Shown here piece by piece: positions 26,096-34,516 of a stretch of DNA of 64,000 nucleotides. Source of the stretch: Aliivibrio salmonicida LFI1238 (GTDB lineage Bacteria > Pseudomonadota > Gammaproteobacteria > Enterobacterales > Vibrionaceae); assembly GCF_000196495.1 (NCBI RefSeq), contig NC_011312.1:1364001-1428000 (forward strand). The letters are read 5' to 3'. The first letter of the stretch is position 1. Every line of letters starts with the position of its first letter. Made by a program: the position numbers and the translations under genes. A model generated the notes under the pieces. It had not been told where the DNA came from and made no database searches. It worked only from the letters and a program-made list of their open reading frames with translations.

Positions 26096-27400
26096 TTAAG
26101 CACTTCTTTTTAGTGCGAGTTCCGCTTCACCAGCTTTTGGATCATTAAAGGCATCAATGTCTAACTCATTTTCTGATTTAGCCACAATACAAGTCACCAC
26201 ACTGTCACCGGTAATATTTACCGCCGTACGGATCATGTCAAGTAAGCGGTCAACACCCATGATGAGTGCAATACCTTCTAAAGGTAAGCCTACTTGGTTT
26301 AATACCATCGCTAACATGATCAAACCAACGCCAGGGACACCAGCGGTACCTACAGATGCAAGCGTTGCTGTTAGGATCACTGTCATGTAATCCCCAATGC
26401 TTAGATCTACGCCAAATGCTTGAGCAATAAAGGCCGTTGCGACCCCTTGCATGATGGCCGTACCATCCATATTAATGGTGGCACCAAGAGGAATGGTAAA
26501 TGAAGCGACTTTATTACTGACACCTAATCGATGTGTTGCCGTTTCCATGGTCACTGGAATAGTGGCATTAGAAGAGGCGGTAGAAAAGGCAAACATGATG
26601 GCATCTTTCATCTTCTTCCAAAATACGATAGGGCTTAGGCCTGAAAGAACTTTAAGAAGAATACTGTAAGTGACAAAGGCATGAATAAGCAGTGCCGCAA
26701 CAAGAACTAAGAAGTATGCCGCTAGGTTTGCGATTGAATCTAAACCTAAACCAGTAAACAGTTTCGCCATTAAGAAGAAAATACCGTAAGGCGCTACTTT
26801 CATTAGCAGCGTAACCAGCTTCATGATTACTTCATTTACGTCGCTAAAGAAATCAGAAACACGTTGCCCTGCTTCTCCAGCAAGGCTGATGGCTATACCA
26901 AATAGCACCGCAAATACGATAACTTGCAATGTATTACCTTGAGACATTGCTGCCATCGGGTTGCTTGGGAACATGCCAACAATAACTTGGCCTAATGAAG
27001 GCGCTTCTGCTGTGCTAAAAGAAGCCGCAGAGGTTAGATCGGCACCTGCTCCTGGGTGTAAGAAGATACCCATGATGAGCGCTAAAGAGATGGCTAACGC
27101 AGTGGTTCCGATATAGAAAGCGAGAGTCTTACCGCCTAATCGACCTAATGTTGTCATGTCTTTTAAAGAACTTGTACCGCAAACAAGGGAAACAAAGACA
27201 AGGGGAATTACGAGCATTTTTAAGCTGGCAATGAAAATTTTTCCGCCAACATCAAACAAACCATTGACTAGGTACTCGTTAATAAAACTATTGTCGCCTA
27301 AAAAAGTACGGATCAAAAATCCACATAAAATACCAGCAACCATGCCGGTAATGATGCGAGCAGTTAAAGAGCTTTTAATTTTTTTGTTGTCATTCGTCAT
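26096..27400 (-). CDS. Dicarboxylate/amino acid:cation symporter (DAACS family)
   Basis: 434 residues, inner membrane, with the glutamate-transporter fold. Landmarks: the serine-rich hairpin STASSNATIPVTMETA (HP1), GATINMDGTA (helix 7 Na+/substrate site), AGVPGVGLIMLAMVL (HP2) and DRLLDMIRTAVNITGD (helix 8 substrate site, with Asp and Arg that contact acidic substrates). It takes up glutamate/aspartate or C4-dicarboxylates with Na+ or H+. The Arg in helix 8 favours an acidic substrate, but GltP-like and DctA-like cannot be separated here. Monocistronic. Confidence 0.9.
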   Translation of the reverse strand: MTNDNKKIKSSLTARIITGMVAGILCGFLIRTFLGDNSFINEYLVNGLFDVGGKIFIASLKMLVIPLVFVSLVCGTSSLKDMTTLGRLGGKTLAFYIGTTALAISLALIMGIFLHPGAGADLTSAASFSTAEAPSLGQVIVGMFPSNPMAAMSQGNTLQVIVFAVLFGIAISLAGEAGQRVSDFFSDVNEVIMKLVTLLMKVAPYGIFFLMAKLFTGLGLDSIANLAAYFLVLVAALLIHAFVTYSILLKVLSGLSPIVFWKKMKDAIMFAFSTASSNATIPVTMETATHRLGVSNKVASFTIPLGATINMDGTAIMQGVATAFIAQAFGVDLSIGDYMTVILTATLASVGTAGVPGVGLIMLAMVLNQVGLPLEGIALIMGVDRLLDMIRTAVNITGDSVVTCIVAKSENELDIDAFNDPKAGEAELALKRSA

Positions 27401-28049
27401 GAACTAATCTCCATTAAATTACTTTGTACAACTTTCAAAGTGCGAGCAGGTTAGCAGATCTAAAATGAAACTTGTTCGTTACATTTATAATTTGTCCATT
27501 AGTGTGTTTTATGTCACGTAACCTATAAGCGAGTGCTATGAAAACAATCGAATAGGTCAGTCATACTTAGGGTGTTGTCGCTCATGTTAGAAAGGAATTA
27601 TTATAAAAATACAACTTTATAGGTAGGGGGTTGCACTGTTTTTATTTACACTTTTTCGATAAATTGTTGGTTTGAAGTTAATTAATCGGGTGGTTTTTGT
27701 ATGGGGCTACCTGTGTGACCATTAATATTTCAATGGTCATGGCTCAATCCTTTTTCGATACCATACCGGTCAGATTCTCTTATTTTTAATTGCTTTGATA
27801 CTGACTTAAGCTTTAGCTATGAGTGTCGGTTATATACGGAGAAACCCTAGCATTCAACGGAGGAGTGCCATTTTGTGTTACAATACGACACTTGGGATTG
27901 AGAAAAAGAGCAATTAATCACCTACCGTGTTGATTCTTATCATGTTTATTTATATGGTATCGCTACTCAATCAAATAGTAATTGGATAAGGAGTTGTCCT
28001 TATATTCGTCTAGCTGTTCGCTTAGCCGGATATGTGAACATTATCGTTT
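27401..28049. other. 649-base intergenic region between divergent transporter genes
   Basis: No open frame with coding character. It must hold promoters for both the symporter (minus) and BCCT gene (plus). Hairpins seen: TGACCATT/AATGGTCA at 27716-27739 and TAAGGA/TCCTTA near 27988-28003. The stretch 27700-28040 is less AT-rich than the left half and could be a long leader or encode a small RNA; nothing matches a riboswitch I know. Confidence 0.4.
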
Positions 28050-29654
28050 ATGGGTTTTAAATCAGAAAAGTACAGTATTGAATCGACGGATTATGAAGTC
28101 GGTCAAGATAACATCAGTAAATGGGGCATGGATGTCCACAACACCGTTTTTGTAGCCTCAGTCGGCTTATCTCTTCTCTTCATTATCACTCTTCTCGCAT
28201 TACCTCCCGCAGACGCAAAAGCAGCCATTGATTCACTTAAAGGTTCTGTGTTGTCAAATTTTGACTTCCTCTTTATGTGGGGCGCTAACATCTTATTAAT
28301 CTTTGCCATTATTTTAGCATTTTCGCCTTTGGGTAAAATTCGCTTAGGTGGTGACGACGCGAAACCAGATTATTCTAAAGCCTCTTGGATCTCGATGTTA
28401 TTCGCTGCCGGTATGGGTATTGGGCTTATCTTCTGGGGTGTTGCAGAGCCAACCGCGTTCTTTACCAACTGGTTTGGAACCCCGCTTAATGTAGAACCTT
28501 TTACAGAAGCAGGGCGTGAACTTGCTCTGGGGGCAACGGTCTTCCACTGGGGCTTACACGCATGGGCTATCTATGGCATGACAGCACTTTGTCTTGCTTA
28601 TTTTGTTTACAATAAAGGGTTGCCACTTTCAATGCGCTCGGTATTTTACCCATTATTGGGTGATCGAGTTTGGGGGCGAACAGGTGATGTGATTGATATC
28701 TTAACCGTATTGGTTACCTTGTTTGGCCTAGCGACTTCCCTTGGTTTAGGAGGCACACAAGCGGCTAGTGGTATCAGCCATGTTTTCGGAATAGACAATA
28801 ATATCTATCTTCAACAAGCCGTTATCGTATTGATCATGGGTCTGGCGATCATTTCTGTTCTACGTGGTATGGATGGTGGCGTTAAGTTTCTTAGTAACCT
28901 GAATATGGTTATTGCGTTTGTCTTCCTTGGCCTTATTGCTGTTTTGAATTTCACTACCGTATTGGATTCTTTGGTTACGGCTCTAACGGGTTATGTGAAA
29001 AATATTATTCCATTGAGTCAAACCTCGGGTCGTGAAGATACAGCGTGGTTGCACGGTTGGACTGTGTTCTATTGGGCGTGGTGGGTTGCGTATGCACCTT
29101 TCTTTGGTATGTTTGTTGCTCGTATCTCTAGAGGACGTACCGTTCGTGAATTCCTTCTTTGCGTAATGCTTATTCCTACAATGGTAACCACGGCGTGGAT
29201 GTCTATCTTCGGCGGTGTTGCGATTCAACAAGTAATAGATAAAGTTGGATTATTGGGCGCTCAACAAGGTATTAGCGATGTTTCTCTAAGCTTGTTCCAT
29301 ATGTTAGACGCTTACCCATTTGGGGATATTCTATCCTTTATTGCCGTGGCACTGATTATCGTTTTCTTTGTGACAACGTTGGACTCAGGCTCTATCGTTA
29401 TTGATGGCATGACCGCCGGTGGTAAGTTAGAAGTACCCGTTAAACAGAAAGTAGTTTGGGCAGTTATCTCCGGTGCTATCGCAATGGTTATGTTGTGGAT
29501 TGGTGGTACTCAATCTATTGAATCTCTGCAATCAATTACCATTATTGCTGCAATGCCGTTTACAATTATTCTCTTGCTAGGCAGTGTGAGTCTACTTAAA
29601 GGACTATTGACGGAAGTTGATAAACCAAAGGTAGCGACTAAACGAGTTAACTAG
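28050..29654 (+). CDS. BCCT family transporter (betaine/choline/carnitine type)
   Basis: 534 residues, 12 predicted membrane helices. It has AAGMGIGLIFWGVAEP (the GxGxG segment lining the Na+/substrate path, of the BetP type) and the family signature FYWAWWVAYAPFFGMFVARI with the aromatic substrate box, followed by SRGRTVREF. TTLDSGSIVIDGMTAG lies late. The short C-terminal tail (about 15 residues) lacks the long osmosensing extension of BetP or BetT, so activity may not be directly osmoregulated at the protein level. A terminator-like hairpin follows. No betaine-synthesis genes are adjacent, so the substrate is open. Confidence 0.93.
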   Translation: MGFKSEKYSIESTDYEVGQDNISKWGMDVHNTVFVASVGLSLLFIITLLALPPADAKAAIDSLKGSVLSNFDFLFMWGANILLIFAIILAFSPLGKIRLGGDDAKPDYSKASWISMLFAAGMGIGLIFWGVAEPTAFFTNWFGTPLNVEPFTEAGRELALGATVFHWGLHAWAIYGMTALCLAYFVYNKGLPLSMRSVFYPLLGDRVWGRTGDVIDILTVLVTLFGLATSLGLGGTQAASGISHVFGIDNNIYLQQAVIVLIMGLAIISVLRGMDGGVKFLSNLNMVIAFVFLGLIAVLNFTTVLDSLVTALTGYVKNIIPLSQTSGREDTAWLHGWTVFYWAWWVAYAPFFGMFVARISRGRTVREFLLCVMLIPTMVTTAWMSIFGGVAIQQVIDKVGLLGAQQGISDVSLSLFHMLDAYPFGDILSFIAVALIIVFFVTTLDSGSIVIDGMTAGGKLEVPVKQKVVWAVISGAIAMVMLWIGGTQSIESLQSITIIAAMPFTIILLLGSVSLLKGLLTEVDKPKVATKRVN

Positions 29655-29708
29655 TTAGGTTAGTTTGTAGCTAGATTAAGAGCTAAAGTTACAATTAGAT
29701 CTACAATC

Positions 29709-29742
29709 AAACTCTCTGGTACTTTTTGCTGGGGAGTTTTTT
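29709..29742 (+). terminator. Terminator after the BCCT gene
   Basis: AACTCTC pairs with GGGGAGTT with an interior mismatch, followed by six T, about 55 bases past the stop. Confidence 0.6.
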
Positions 29743-29805
29743 ATGCAATAACAAATAAATGATGACGGTCGAATACGTAAAGTTATTACTTTTTTACCTT
29801 TGATA

Positions 29806-29861
29806 TTCCCAAAGCGGGAAAATCGAGTTGACATTTTGTACAGTTATTCCCATAATGGGAA
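29806..29861 (+). promoter_or_regulatory. higBA promoter with two palindromic operators
   Basis: TTGACA (29828-29833) and CATAAT (29851-29856) are spaced by exactly 17 bases, a near-consensus sigma-70 promoter. The palindrome TTCCCATAATGGGAA (29847-29861) covers the -10 box and a second one, TTCCCAAAGCGGGAA (29806-29820), lies just upstream of the -35 box. Their centres are 41 bp apart, close to four helical turns. The arrangement suits autorepression by the HigA antitoxin bound at both sites. Confidence 0.8.
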
Positions 29862-29884
29862 CTCAATTATAGAACGGAGGCTAT

Positions 29885-30196
29885 GTGCGAGTTATTTCAA
29901 AACCAATTCTTATAGAGTTTTACTCAAATCCACTCTATAAAGATTCAGAAGAAGCATTAAAAGCGTGGCACGATGAGGTTATTCAAGCAGATTGGAATAC
30001 TCCTCATGAAATAAAAGCACAGTATACAAACGCAAGTATTGTAGGAAATAAAAGGGTAGTTTTTAATATTTGTGGTAACAAATATAGATTGATTGTTTCA
30101 GTGAGCTATCGTTTAAAGGCTTTCTACGTGAAGTTTGTAGGGACACATAAACAATATGATAACGTTGATGCCGAAACCATCGATTTATTCAAATAA
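29885..30196 (+). CDS. higB: HigB-family toxin (mRNA interferase)
   Basis: 103 residues of the HigB/RelE-like superfamily: SEEALKAWHDEVIQADWNTP, NKRVVFNICGNKYRLIVSVS and the C-terminal FVGTHKQYDNVD motif typical of ribosome-dependent HigB toxins that cut mRNA during translation. GTG 29885 is the start, giving MRVISKP, with GGAGG four bases upstream; ATG 29883 is out of frame. Toxin before antitoxin is the normal higBA order. Gene and antitoxin are both intact. Confidence 0.92.
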   Translation: MRVISKPILIEFYSNPLYKDSEEALKAWHDEVIQADWNTPHEIKAQYTNASIVGNKRVVFNICGNKYRLIVSVSYRLKAFYVKFVGTHKQYDNVDAETIDLFK

Positions 30197-30216
30197 CAAT
30201 GCAGTGGTAATAAATT

Positions 30217-30594
30217 ATGAATATTAAGCCAATTAGAACTAAAGATGATTACAAAGCAGCTATGGCTCGTATCAGTGAGCTTACTAGCGGCGATCCTGAT
30301 GCATTACCTGATATTGAGTTTGATGAATTAGAAATTTTAACCACTTTAGTTGAAGCATACGAAAACGTTCATTATAAAATTGAAGCACCAGATCCAGTAG
30401 AAGCAATTAAATTCAGAATGGAACAGCTTGGGTTAAGTGATAGTGACTTAACACCAATATTAGGGCAACGCAGCCGAGTTACTGAGATTTTAAAAAGAAA
30501 GAGACGACTTTCACTCACCATGATTAGAAGCTTAAATAGTAAGTTGAACATTCCACTTGAGAGTCTTATTGGCGAATATCAACTTGCTAAATAA
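30217..30594 (+). CDS. higA: HigA-family antitoxin
   Basis: 125 residues; 20 bases after higB. The N-terminal half is acidic (PDALPDIEFDELEILTTLVE), likely the toxin-binding region. The C-terminal half is a Cro/CI-type helix-turn-helix (MEQLGLSDSDLTPILGQRSR, VTEILKRKRRLSLTMIRSLN). It neutralises HigB and should bind the palindromes at the promoter. Weak ribosome binding site, consistent with coupling to higB translation. Confidence 0.92.
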   Translation: MNIKPIRTKDDYKAAMARISELTSGDPDALPDIEFDELEILTTLVEAYENVHYKIEAPDPVEAIKFRMEQLGLSDSDLTPILGQRSRVTEILKRKRRLSLTMIRSLNSKLNIPLESLIGEYQLAK

Positions 30595-30626
30595 TCATCT
30601 GACTCTTGGTGACAACACTCAACTTC

Positions 30627-30652
30627 AAACGCTCCTATTTAGGGGCGTTTTT
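30627..30652 (+). terminator. Terminator after higBA
   Basis: AAACGCTCC and GGGGCGTTT (9 bp, one G-U) with a six-base loop, then a T-run. Confidence 0.85.
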
Positions 30653-30683
30653 ATTTAAGTGAAACTAGGCGATGATTTCCTGA

Positions 30684-30752
30684 AGGAATCATAGGAATCA
30701 TAGGAATCATAGGAATCATAGGAATCATAGGAATCATAGGAATCATAGGAAT
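30684..30752 (+). repeat. Tandem repeat, 9-bp unit AGGAATCAT, seven full copies
   Basis: Seven perfect, uninterrupted units (30684-30746) plus a partial AGGAAT. Just upstream ATGATTTCCT is nearly the complement of the unit, so the first unit can form a hairpin. It lies in the 430-base gap between higA and the two-TM gene; apart from the terminator I see nothing else there. Perfect short repeats of this kind often vary in copy number between strains. Confidence 0.95.
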
Positions 30753-31024
30753 AGTGGAGGAAGTCATTTTGTTTTCATGATACGTATTTATTACCAAGAT
30801 GGAGTAATTTCAGGATTGTCTAGTTTGTTTCTACCCCAAAGTAGGTTAACGTAATTACTGAGTGGCAAATCTTATCTATTGAAATCACCGTACATCTACT
30901 CATGACTGACAGCAAAGGGGATCTCTCGAAAACGCCCTGCTTTGTGCAAAGATATTTGTTGAACGATAGATTGTCTATGTAGGATCATATAAGATTATGT
31001 TTTTAAATGAATAATGATGGCTAG

Positions 31025-32188
31025 GTGCGTGTGGTATATATAATAGCGTGTTTCATAGTTGGCATATTAGGAGTCTTATTTGGTGGGATTATTTTAGGCT
31101 ATACACTAGACTCCCTGTTAGCTGGAAACTTACAAATAGGAGACGCTGCGACTTGGCTAGCTGCGATAAGCACTTTAGGTGCGGCCATTGGTACAATAGG
31201 CTCGCTTATAATGTTAAATCGTCAGCACAATCAAAATGTAATACACCAAAAAAGAGTCTGGAAAAAGCAGGAAGAGTCATTAGATTTTGCTCGTTATAGG
31301 GAGCATAAAGTACAGTTTGAGCAATTGCTTGATACACTAGAAGATAAGCATAGTGATTTTTACGTTTTTAAAGATAGAACTAAGCTGTATTTAAACTTAT
31401 TTCCGAATAACTCCCCTAGAAATGAGCTTGCAACATTTAAGTACAAGTTAACACGAGCAGATTTAATGAAGCAACACCCACTAGATGCAGCATGGAAAAA
31501 TATTGATAAAGTAGACCGCATCCTAAGAACTCACGGGCAAGGAAGACTGATAATAGACGAGAATGGAGAGCGTCTTGAAAAGTTTCCTAATCCACTGCCC
31601 ATTCACCAGATAGAGCACTCGATTTTCAATACGGCTGGGAGTCTAGGATTACGATGCAATAGGATCCCCCAAACAGGCGACTTAGTTAATACCGATGAAG
31701 TATTTGCAAGTGTATTTGACACAATGCTAATGAGAAGTCACTCAGCAGATATCTTTGAGTCACTGAATGAGTTTTGTGGTCTGGAATCACCTCGAGAAAG
31801 GGGCGTAATTTATAGTCCTATTGATCTTGGATTTCAGCTATTGAATTATTATAAGAGGGAAGATACACCTGAATATAACAGCATTATTTCTGGTCACTAT
31901 CGCATTGTTACTATTCTTTTTGAGTTAGATCGTCTTGTTAAACTACTTCCTCAGGAGCATCCTCTAGTTTTATTTGTTCGTAACCTTTATGGCGCACCTT
32001 GGGATAAAACTCTACTAAAAGATATTGATGATAAAGGTAGAGTCAAACACTATATGAACCAAGTTTTTATTCAGTTAGGAGATATTCTTGAAGGAGAGCA
32101 GAAGGCATCAGAAGCAGTAAAACAACAGGCTCAATATATTTTTAGGTACATACAAGATCAAGCAAGTTATGAAAACTCCCCATTTTGA
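31025..32188 (+). CDS. Uncharacterised two-TM membrane protein with large cytoplasmic domain
   Basis: 387 residues, not assigned to a family. TM1 is at about 3-28 (IIACFIVGILGVLFGGIILG) and TM2 at about 44-65 (WLAAISTLGAAIGTIGSLIM). A basic, possibly coiled stretch follows (about 66-100; NRQHNQNVIHQKRVWKKQEE), then a soluble alpha-helical domain to the end. No catalytic motif is evident. GTG 31025 is the first possible start because a stop (TAG) lies directly upstream in frame; the ribosome binding site is weak. The two-helix anchor plus helical domain recalls AbiC-like putative phage-abortive-infection proteins, and the neighbour is a toxin-antitoxin pair, but this is inference from layout only. 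Confidence 0.8.
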   Translation: MRVVYIIACFIVGILGVLFGGIILGYTLDSLLAGNLQIGDAATWLAAISTLGAAIGTIGSLIMLNRQHNQNVIHQKRVWKKQEESLDFARYREHKVQFEQLLDTLEDKHSDFYVFKDRTKLYLNLFPNNSPRNELATFKYKLTRADLMKQHPLDAAWKNIDKVDRILRTHGQGRLIIDENGERLEKFPNPLPIHQIEHSIFNTAGSLGLRCNRIPQTGDLVNTDEVFASVFDTMLMRSHSADIFESLNEFCGLESPRERGVIYSPIDLGFQLLNYYKREDTPEYNSIISGHYRIVTILFELDRLVKLLPQEHPLVLFVRNLYGAPWDKTLLKDIDDKGRVKHYMNQVFIQLGDILEGEQKASEAVKQQAQYIFRYIQDQASYENSPF

Positions 32189-32302
32189 ATTATTAAATTT
32201 GTCTACATATTGTTATTTGAAACCTTCATATTTATCATTACCTAGAGGCTATCGTTGCTAAATTGGAGATGCCAAAAAACAAGTCACCCACCAAACCCAC
32301 AT

Positions 32303-32329
32303 AAAAAAGGTCGCTCACTTGCGATCTTT
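32303..32329 (-). terminator. Terminator after the kinase gene at 32332
   Basis: On the minus strand AAAGATCGC / GCGACCTTT (9 bp, one G-U) with a six-base loop leads into TTTTAT, directly after the stop codon. Confidence 0.78.
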
Positions 32330-32331
32330 CC

Positions 32332-33294
32332 TTACAAACCCTTCAACGCTCTTTCTTTAAGTCCCTCAGTATACCCATTAATCTTCCAATGCTCTGGGCT
32401 CCAGCCTTTTACAAAGCGTTGAAAATCAGCCCAAGCAACACTGAAAAGTGGTCGCCATTCTTGCTCAATATCGTCACTTGCCTCGGTGCGCCCTAAACGC
32501 AATAGGGAGGCTTTAAGTTGGCTAAAGTAATTATCCAATAATTCGTTCTCAAGCTCTGCACATTGTTCTGGCATAACCGCACTGCTGATAAACAAGATCA
32601 CATCCTTCATCCCGCAGCCTTTACCTACGTATTGGAAATCAACCGCAGCCACCTGATTACCACCTTCAGAAAAACAGAAGTTCGCTAACTTAGCATCACC
32701 ATGAACTAAGGTTTGGTAACGGGTGTTTTTTAGTGTTTCATCAATCTTAACTGCCGCTTGCTTTAAGGGTAAATCCGTTAAGGCTTCAAACTCATCAGGT
32801 CGCGTATCTAAATGCCAGTAAGTGCCTGTTTGCCATAATCCAATCGGTTCAACATTCATGTGTTCAGCATGAAAGTTCGCAAGCCACGTTAAGCAGGCTT
32901 TAGCTTCATTAATAGAGGCGTTTGTTTTTACGATTGGAAATCCGCAGGTCGCTAAATCTTCCAATACTAAGATCAGCTCGTTATCACGCTGCTCTACGTA
33001 TAAACAGCGCGGTACAGGACAATGGGTAGAAACCGAATTGGCGTAAGTTTGATACCAATTGAGTTCTACTTGGTAGGAGTTGAGTTTACGTTGGTGTGAG
33101 AGATCAGTATTCCACCCTCTAGGATGCACTTTAGGCTTGGGTAAGGTCATCTGTTTGATGATGATAGAAGAGGTTGGAGCTTGTGTTAAATGCAAACGCA
33201 CCAATTCACCATAACCGCCCCATAAGATTTGTAAAGTGTCAGTCTGGCGAATTGATGCGTTTTCGAAACCCGAAATACGTGATAAATCAAACAT
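32332..33294 (-). CDS. Phosphotransferase of the choline/ecdysteroid kinase-like (APH) superfamily
   Basis: 320 residues with the kinase core of small-molecule phosphotransferases: LVHGDAKLANFCF (Brenner motif HGDxxxxN, catalytic Asp about 201) and VAAVDFQYVGKGCGMKDV (metal-binding Asp in DFQ). The N-lobe has SIIIKQMTLPKPK with a likely ATP-binding Lys. The DFQ form and KGCGMKDV resemble the EcKinase-like branch. Substrate unknown. It ends beside its terminator and lies 32 bases downstream of the SpoU methylase gene, possibly in one transcript. Confidence 0.8.
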   Translation of the reverse strand: MFDLSRISGFENASIRQTDTLQILWGGYGELVRLHLTQAPTSSIIIKQMTLPKPKVHPRGWNTDLSHQRKLNSYQVELNWYQTYANSVSTHCPVPRCLYVEQRDNELILVLEDLATCGFPIVKTNASINEAKACLTWLANFHAEHMNVEPIGLWQTGTYWHLDTRPDEFEALTDLPLKQAAVKIDETLKNTRYQTLVHGDAKLANFCFSEGGNQVAAVDFQYVGKGCGMKDVILFISSAVMPEQCAELENELLDNYFSQLKASLLRLGRTEASDDIEQEWRPLFSVAWADFQRFVKGWSPEHWKINGYTEGLKERALKGL

Positions 33295-33326
33295 GTTCGA
33301 GTTCCTTTATTTAGTTTAAATGTAGG

Positions 33327-33785
33327 CTACTTATGGTTTGAGAAGTTTTCACCTTTCGCCATGCGATCGTACATGATCACATTCACAGCAGCCGCTAAGT
33401 TCATGCAGCCATTGGTAGGTACATAAATGGTTTCACGGCAGAAATCAGTGATCTCTTTTTTCAATGTACCGTCTTCAGGGCCAAAAATATAAAACGCACG
33501 AGGAGGGTGCTTGTAATCTGGTAACGGCTTTGCGCCTTCGATAAGATCGACAGCAACAGGAACACAATCTAAAGGAATAATATCTTTAAGATCTTCAACA
33601 CCAATAAGTGGCACATTGAGGTGCTGACTTTTTGTATCAGTACAAAATTTCTTGGCAATATCGTAACGTCTTCCCGTGTAAAATACCGAGTTTACGCCAT
33701 AGCAACCTGCCGCTCGCATTACTGAGCCTACATTTTCAGGTGTTTTTGGGTTTACCAATCCAATACAAGAGTAACCTTTCGTCAT
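33327..33785 (-). CDS. TrmH/SpoU-family RNA 2'-O-methyltransferase
   Basis: A compact 152-residue SPOUT methyltransferase. Motif 1 NPKTPENVGSVMRAAGCYG contains the catalytic Asn/Arg positions, motif 2 is FYIFGPEDG and motif 3 is MNLAAAVNVIMYDR; motifs 2-3 form the SAM-binding knot. The short length without an N-terminal RNA-binding extension resembles TrmL-like enzymes, but the sequence differs enough that the RNA target is uncertain. Confidence 0.87.
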   Translation of the reverse strand: MTKGYSCIGLVNPKTPENVGSVMRAAGCYGVNSVFYTGRRYDIAKKFCTDTKSQHLNVPLIGVEDLKDIIPLDCVPVAVDLIEGAKPLPDYKHPPRAFYIFGPEDGTLKKEITDFCRETIYVPTNGCMNLAAAVNVIMYDRMAKGENFSNHK

Positions 33786-33880
33786 TATTACTGTCTTTCC
33801 AATACAAAATTTGGGCGAAGTATACCTAAATTAAAGGGATTCATATAGACTCATTAGATAATTTCCTAGGAAGGTGAAAT

Positions 33881-34354
33881 ATGAAAACAGTTGCGATCCT
33901 CGTTGATGTGCAAAACATCTACTACACTACGCGTGACGTATACCAACGTCATTTTGACTACAATGCATTATGGGCGAAAGTGACTGATGGCCGTAAGGTT
34001 GTCGGTGCAAACGCGTATGCCATTGCTCGTAGTGATGATAAGCAAAAGCAGTTTCATAATATTCTTCGTGGCATTGGGTTTGATGTAAAGTTAAAACCGT
34101 TTATTCAACGCCGTGACGGTTCAGCGAAAGGCGATTGGGATGTAGGCATTGCGTTAGATGCCATCGAGCTTGCTGAGCAGGCGGATATCGTGGTTATTCT
34201 GTCGGGCGATGGTGATTTTGAATTACTCGTTCAGCGAATTCAGTCACGTTTTAACAAAGAAGTTGAAGTGTATGGCGTTGCAGATTTAACCGCAAATGCA
34301 TTAATTGATGCCGCTGACCGCTTTATTCCAATCGAAGGTAATCTATTGTTATAA
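33881..34354 (+). CDS. NYN domain (LabA/DUF88-like) protein
   Basis: 157 residues forming a single PIN-like NYN domain: AILVDVQNIYYTTRD (first acidic residue), GDWDVGIALDAIELAEQADI (KGDWDVGIALD acidic site) and VILSGDGDFELLVQRIQ (SGDGDF acidic pair). These Asp residues would bind metal for RNA cleavage. AGGAAGG precedes ATG 33881. Close relatives occur as stand-alone genes; cellular target unknown. Confidence 0.88.
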   Translation: MKTVAILVDVQNIYYTTRDVYQRHFDYNALWAKVTDGRKVVGANAYAIARSDDKQKQFHNILRGIGFDVKLKPFIQRRDGSAKGDWDVGIALDAIELAEQADIVVILSGDGDFELLVQRIQSRFNKEVEVYGVADLTANALIDAADRFIPIEGNLLL

Positions 34355-34428
34355 AAGAGATTTAGGGATATTTTATGGGGTTCGCCGTCGTATTTTTTCT
34401 CTGAATTTGTTTTCTACGCCTTACTGCT

Positions 34429-34480
34429 CCTACTGTATTTTATAGAGTAAGGGAGGAGGAGTAAGGTGAACGGCTTTTTT
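34429..34480 (+). terminator. Long hairpin between the NYN gene and the amylase gene, possible terminator
   Basis: CCTTACTGCTCCT (34429-34441) and AGGAGGAGTAAGG (34454-34466) form a 13-bp stem with one mismatch. Six T come 8 bases later (34475-34480), farther than in a typical terminator, so it might instead be an attenuator or leader hairpin for the amylase gene. Confidence 0.5.
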
Positions 34481-34516
34481 ATAATAGAATGACGTTATAC
34501 AAAAAGGGATACACAA

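Noticed and set aside
27700..28049. Glycine or other known riboswitch before the BCCT gene
   Set aside because: None of the characteristic conserved blocks is visible; only small unrelated hairpins.
30684..30752. CRISPR-like array from the repeated AGGAATCAT
   Set aside because: Units are contiguous with no spacers and are only 9 bp; it is a simple tandem repeat.
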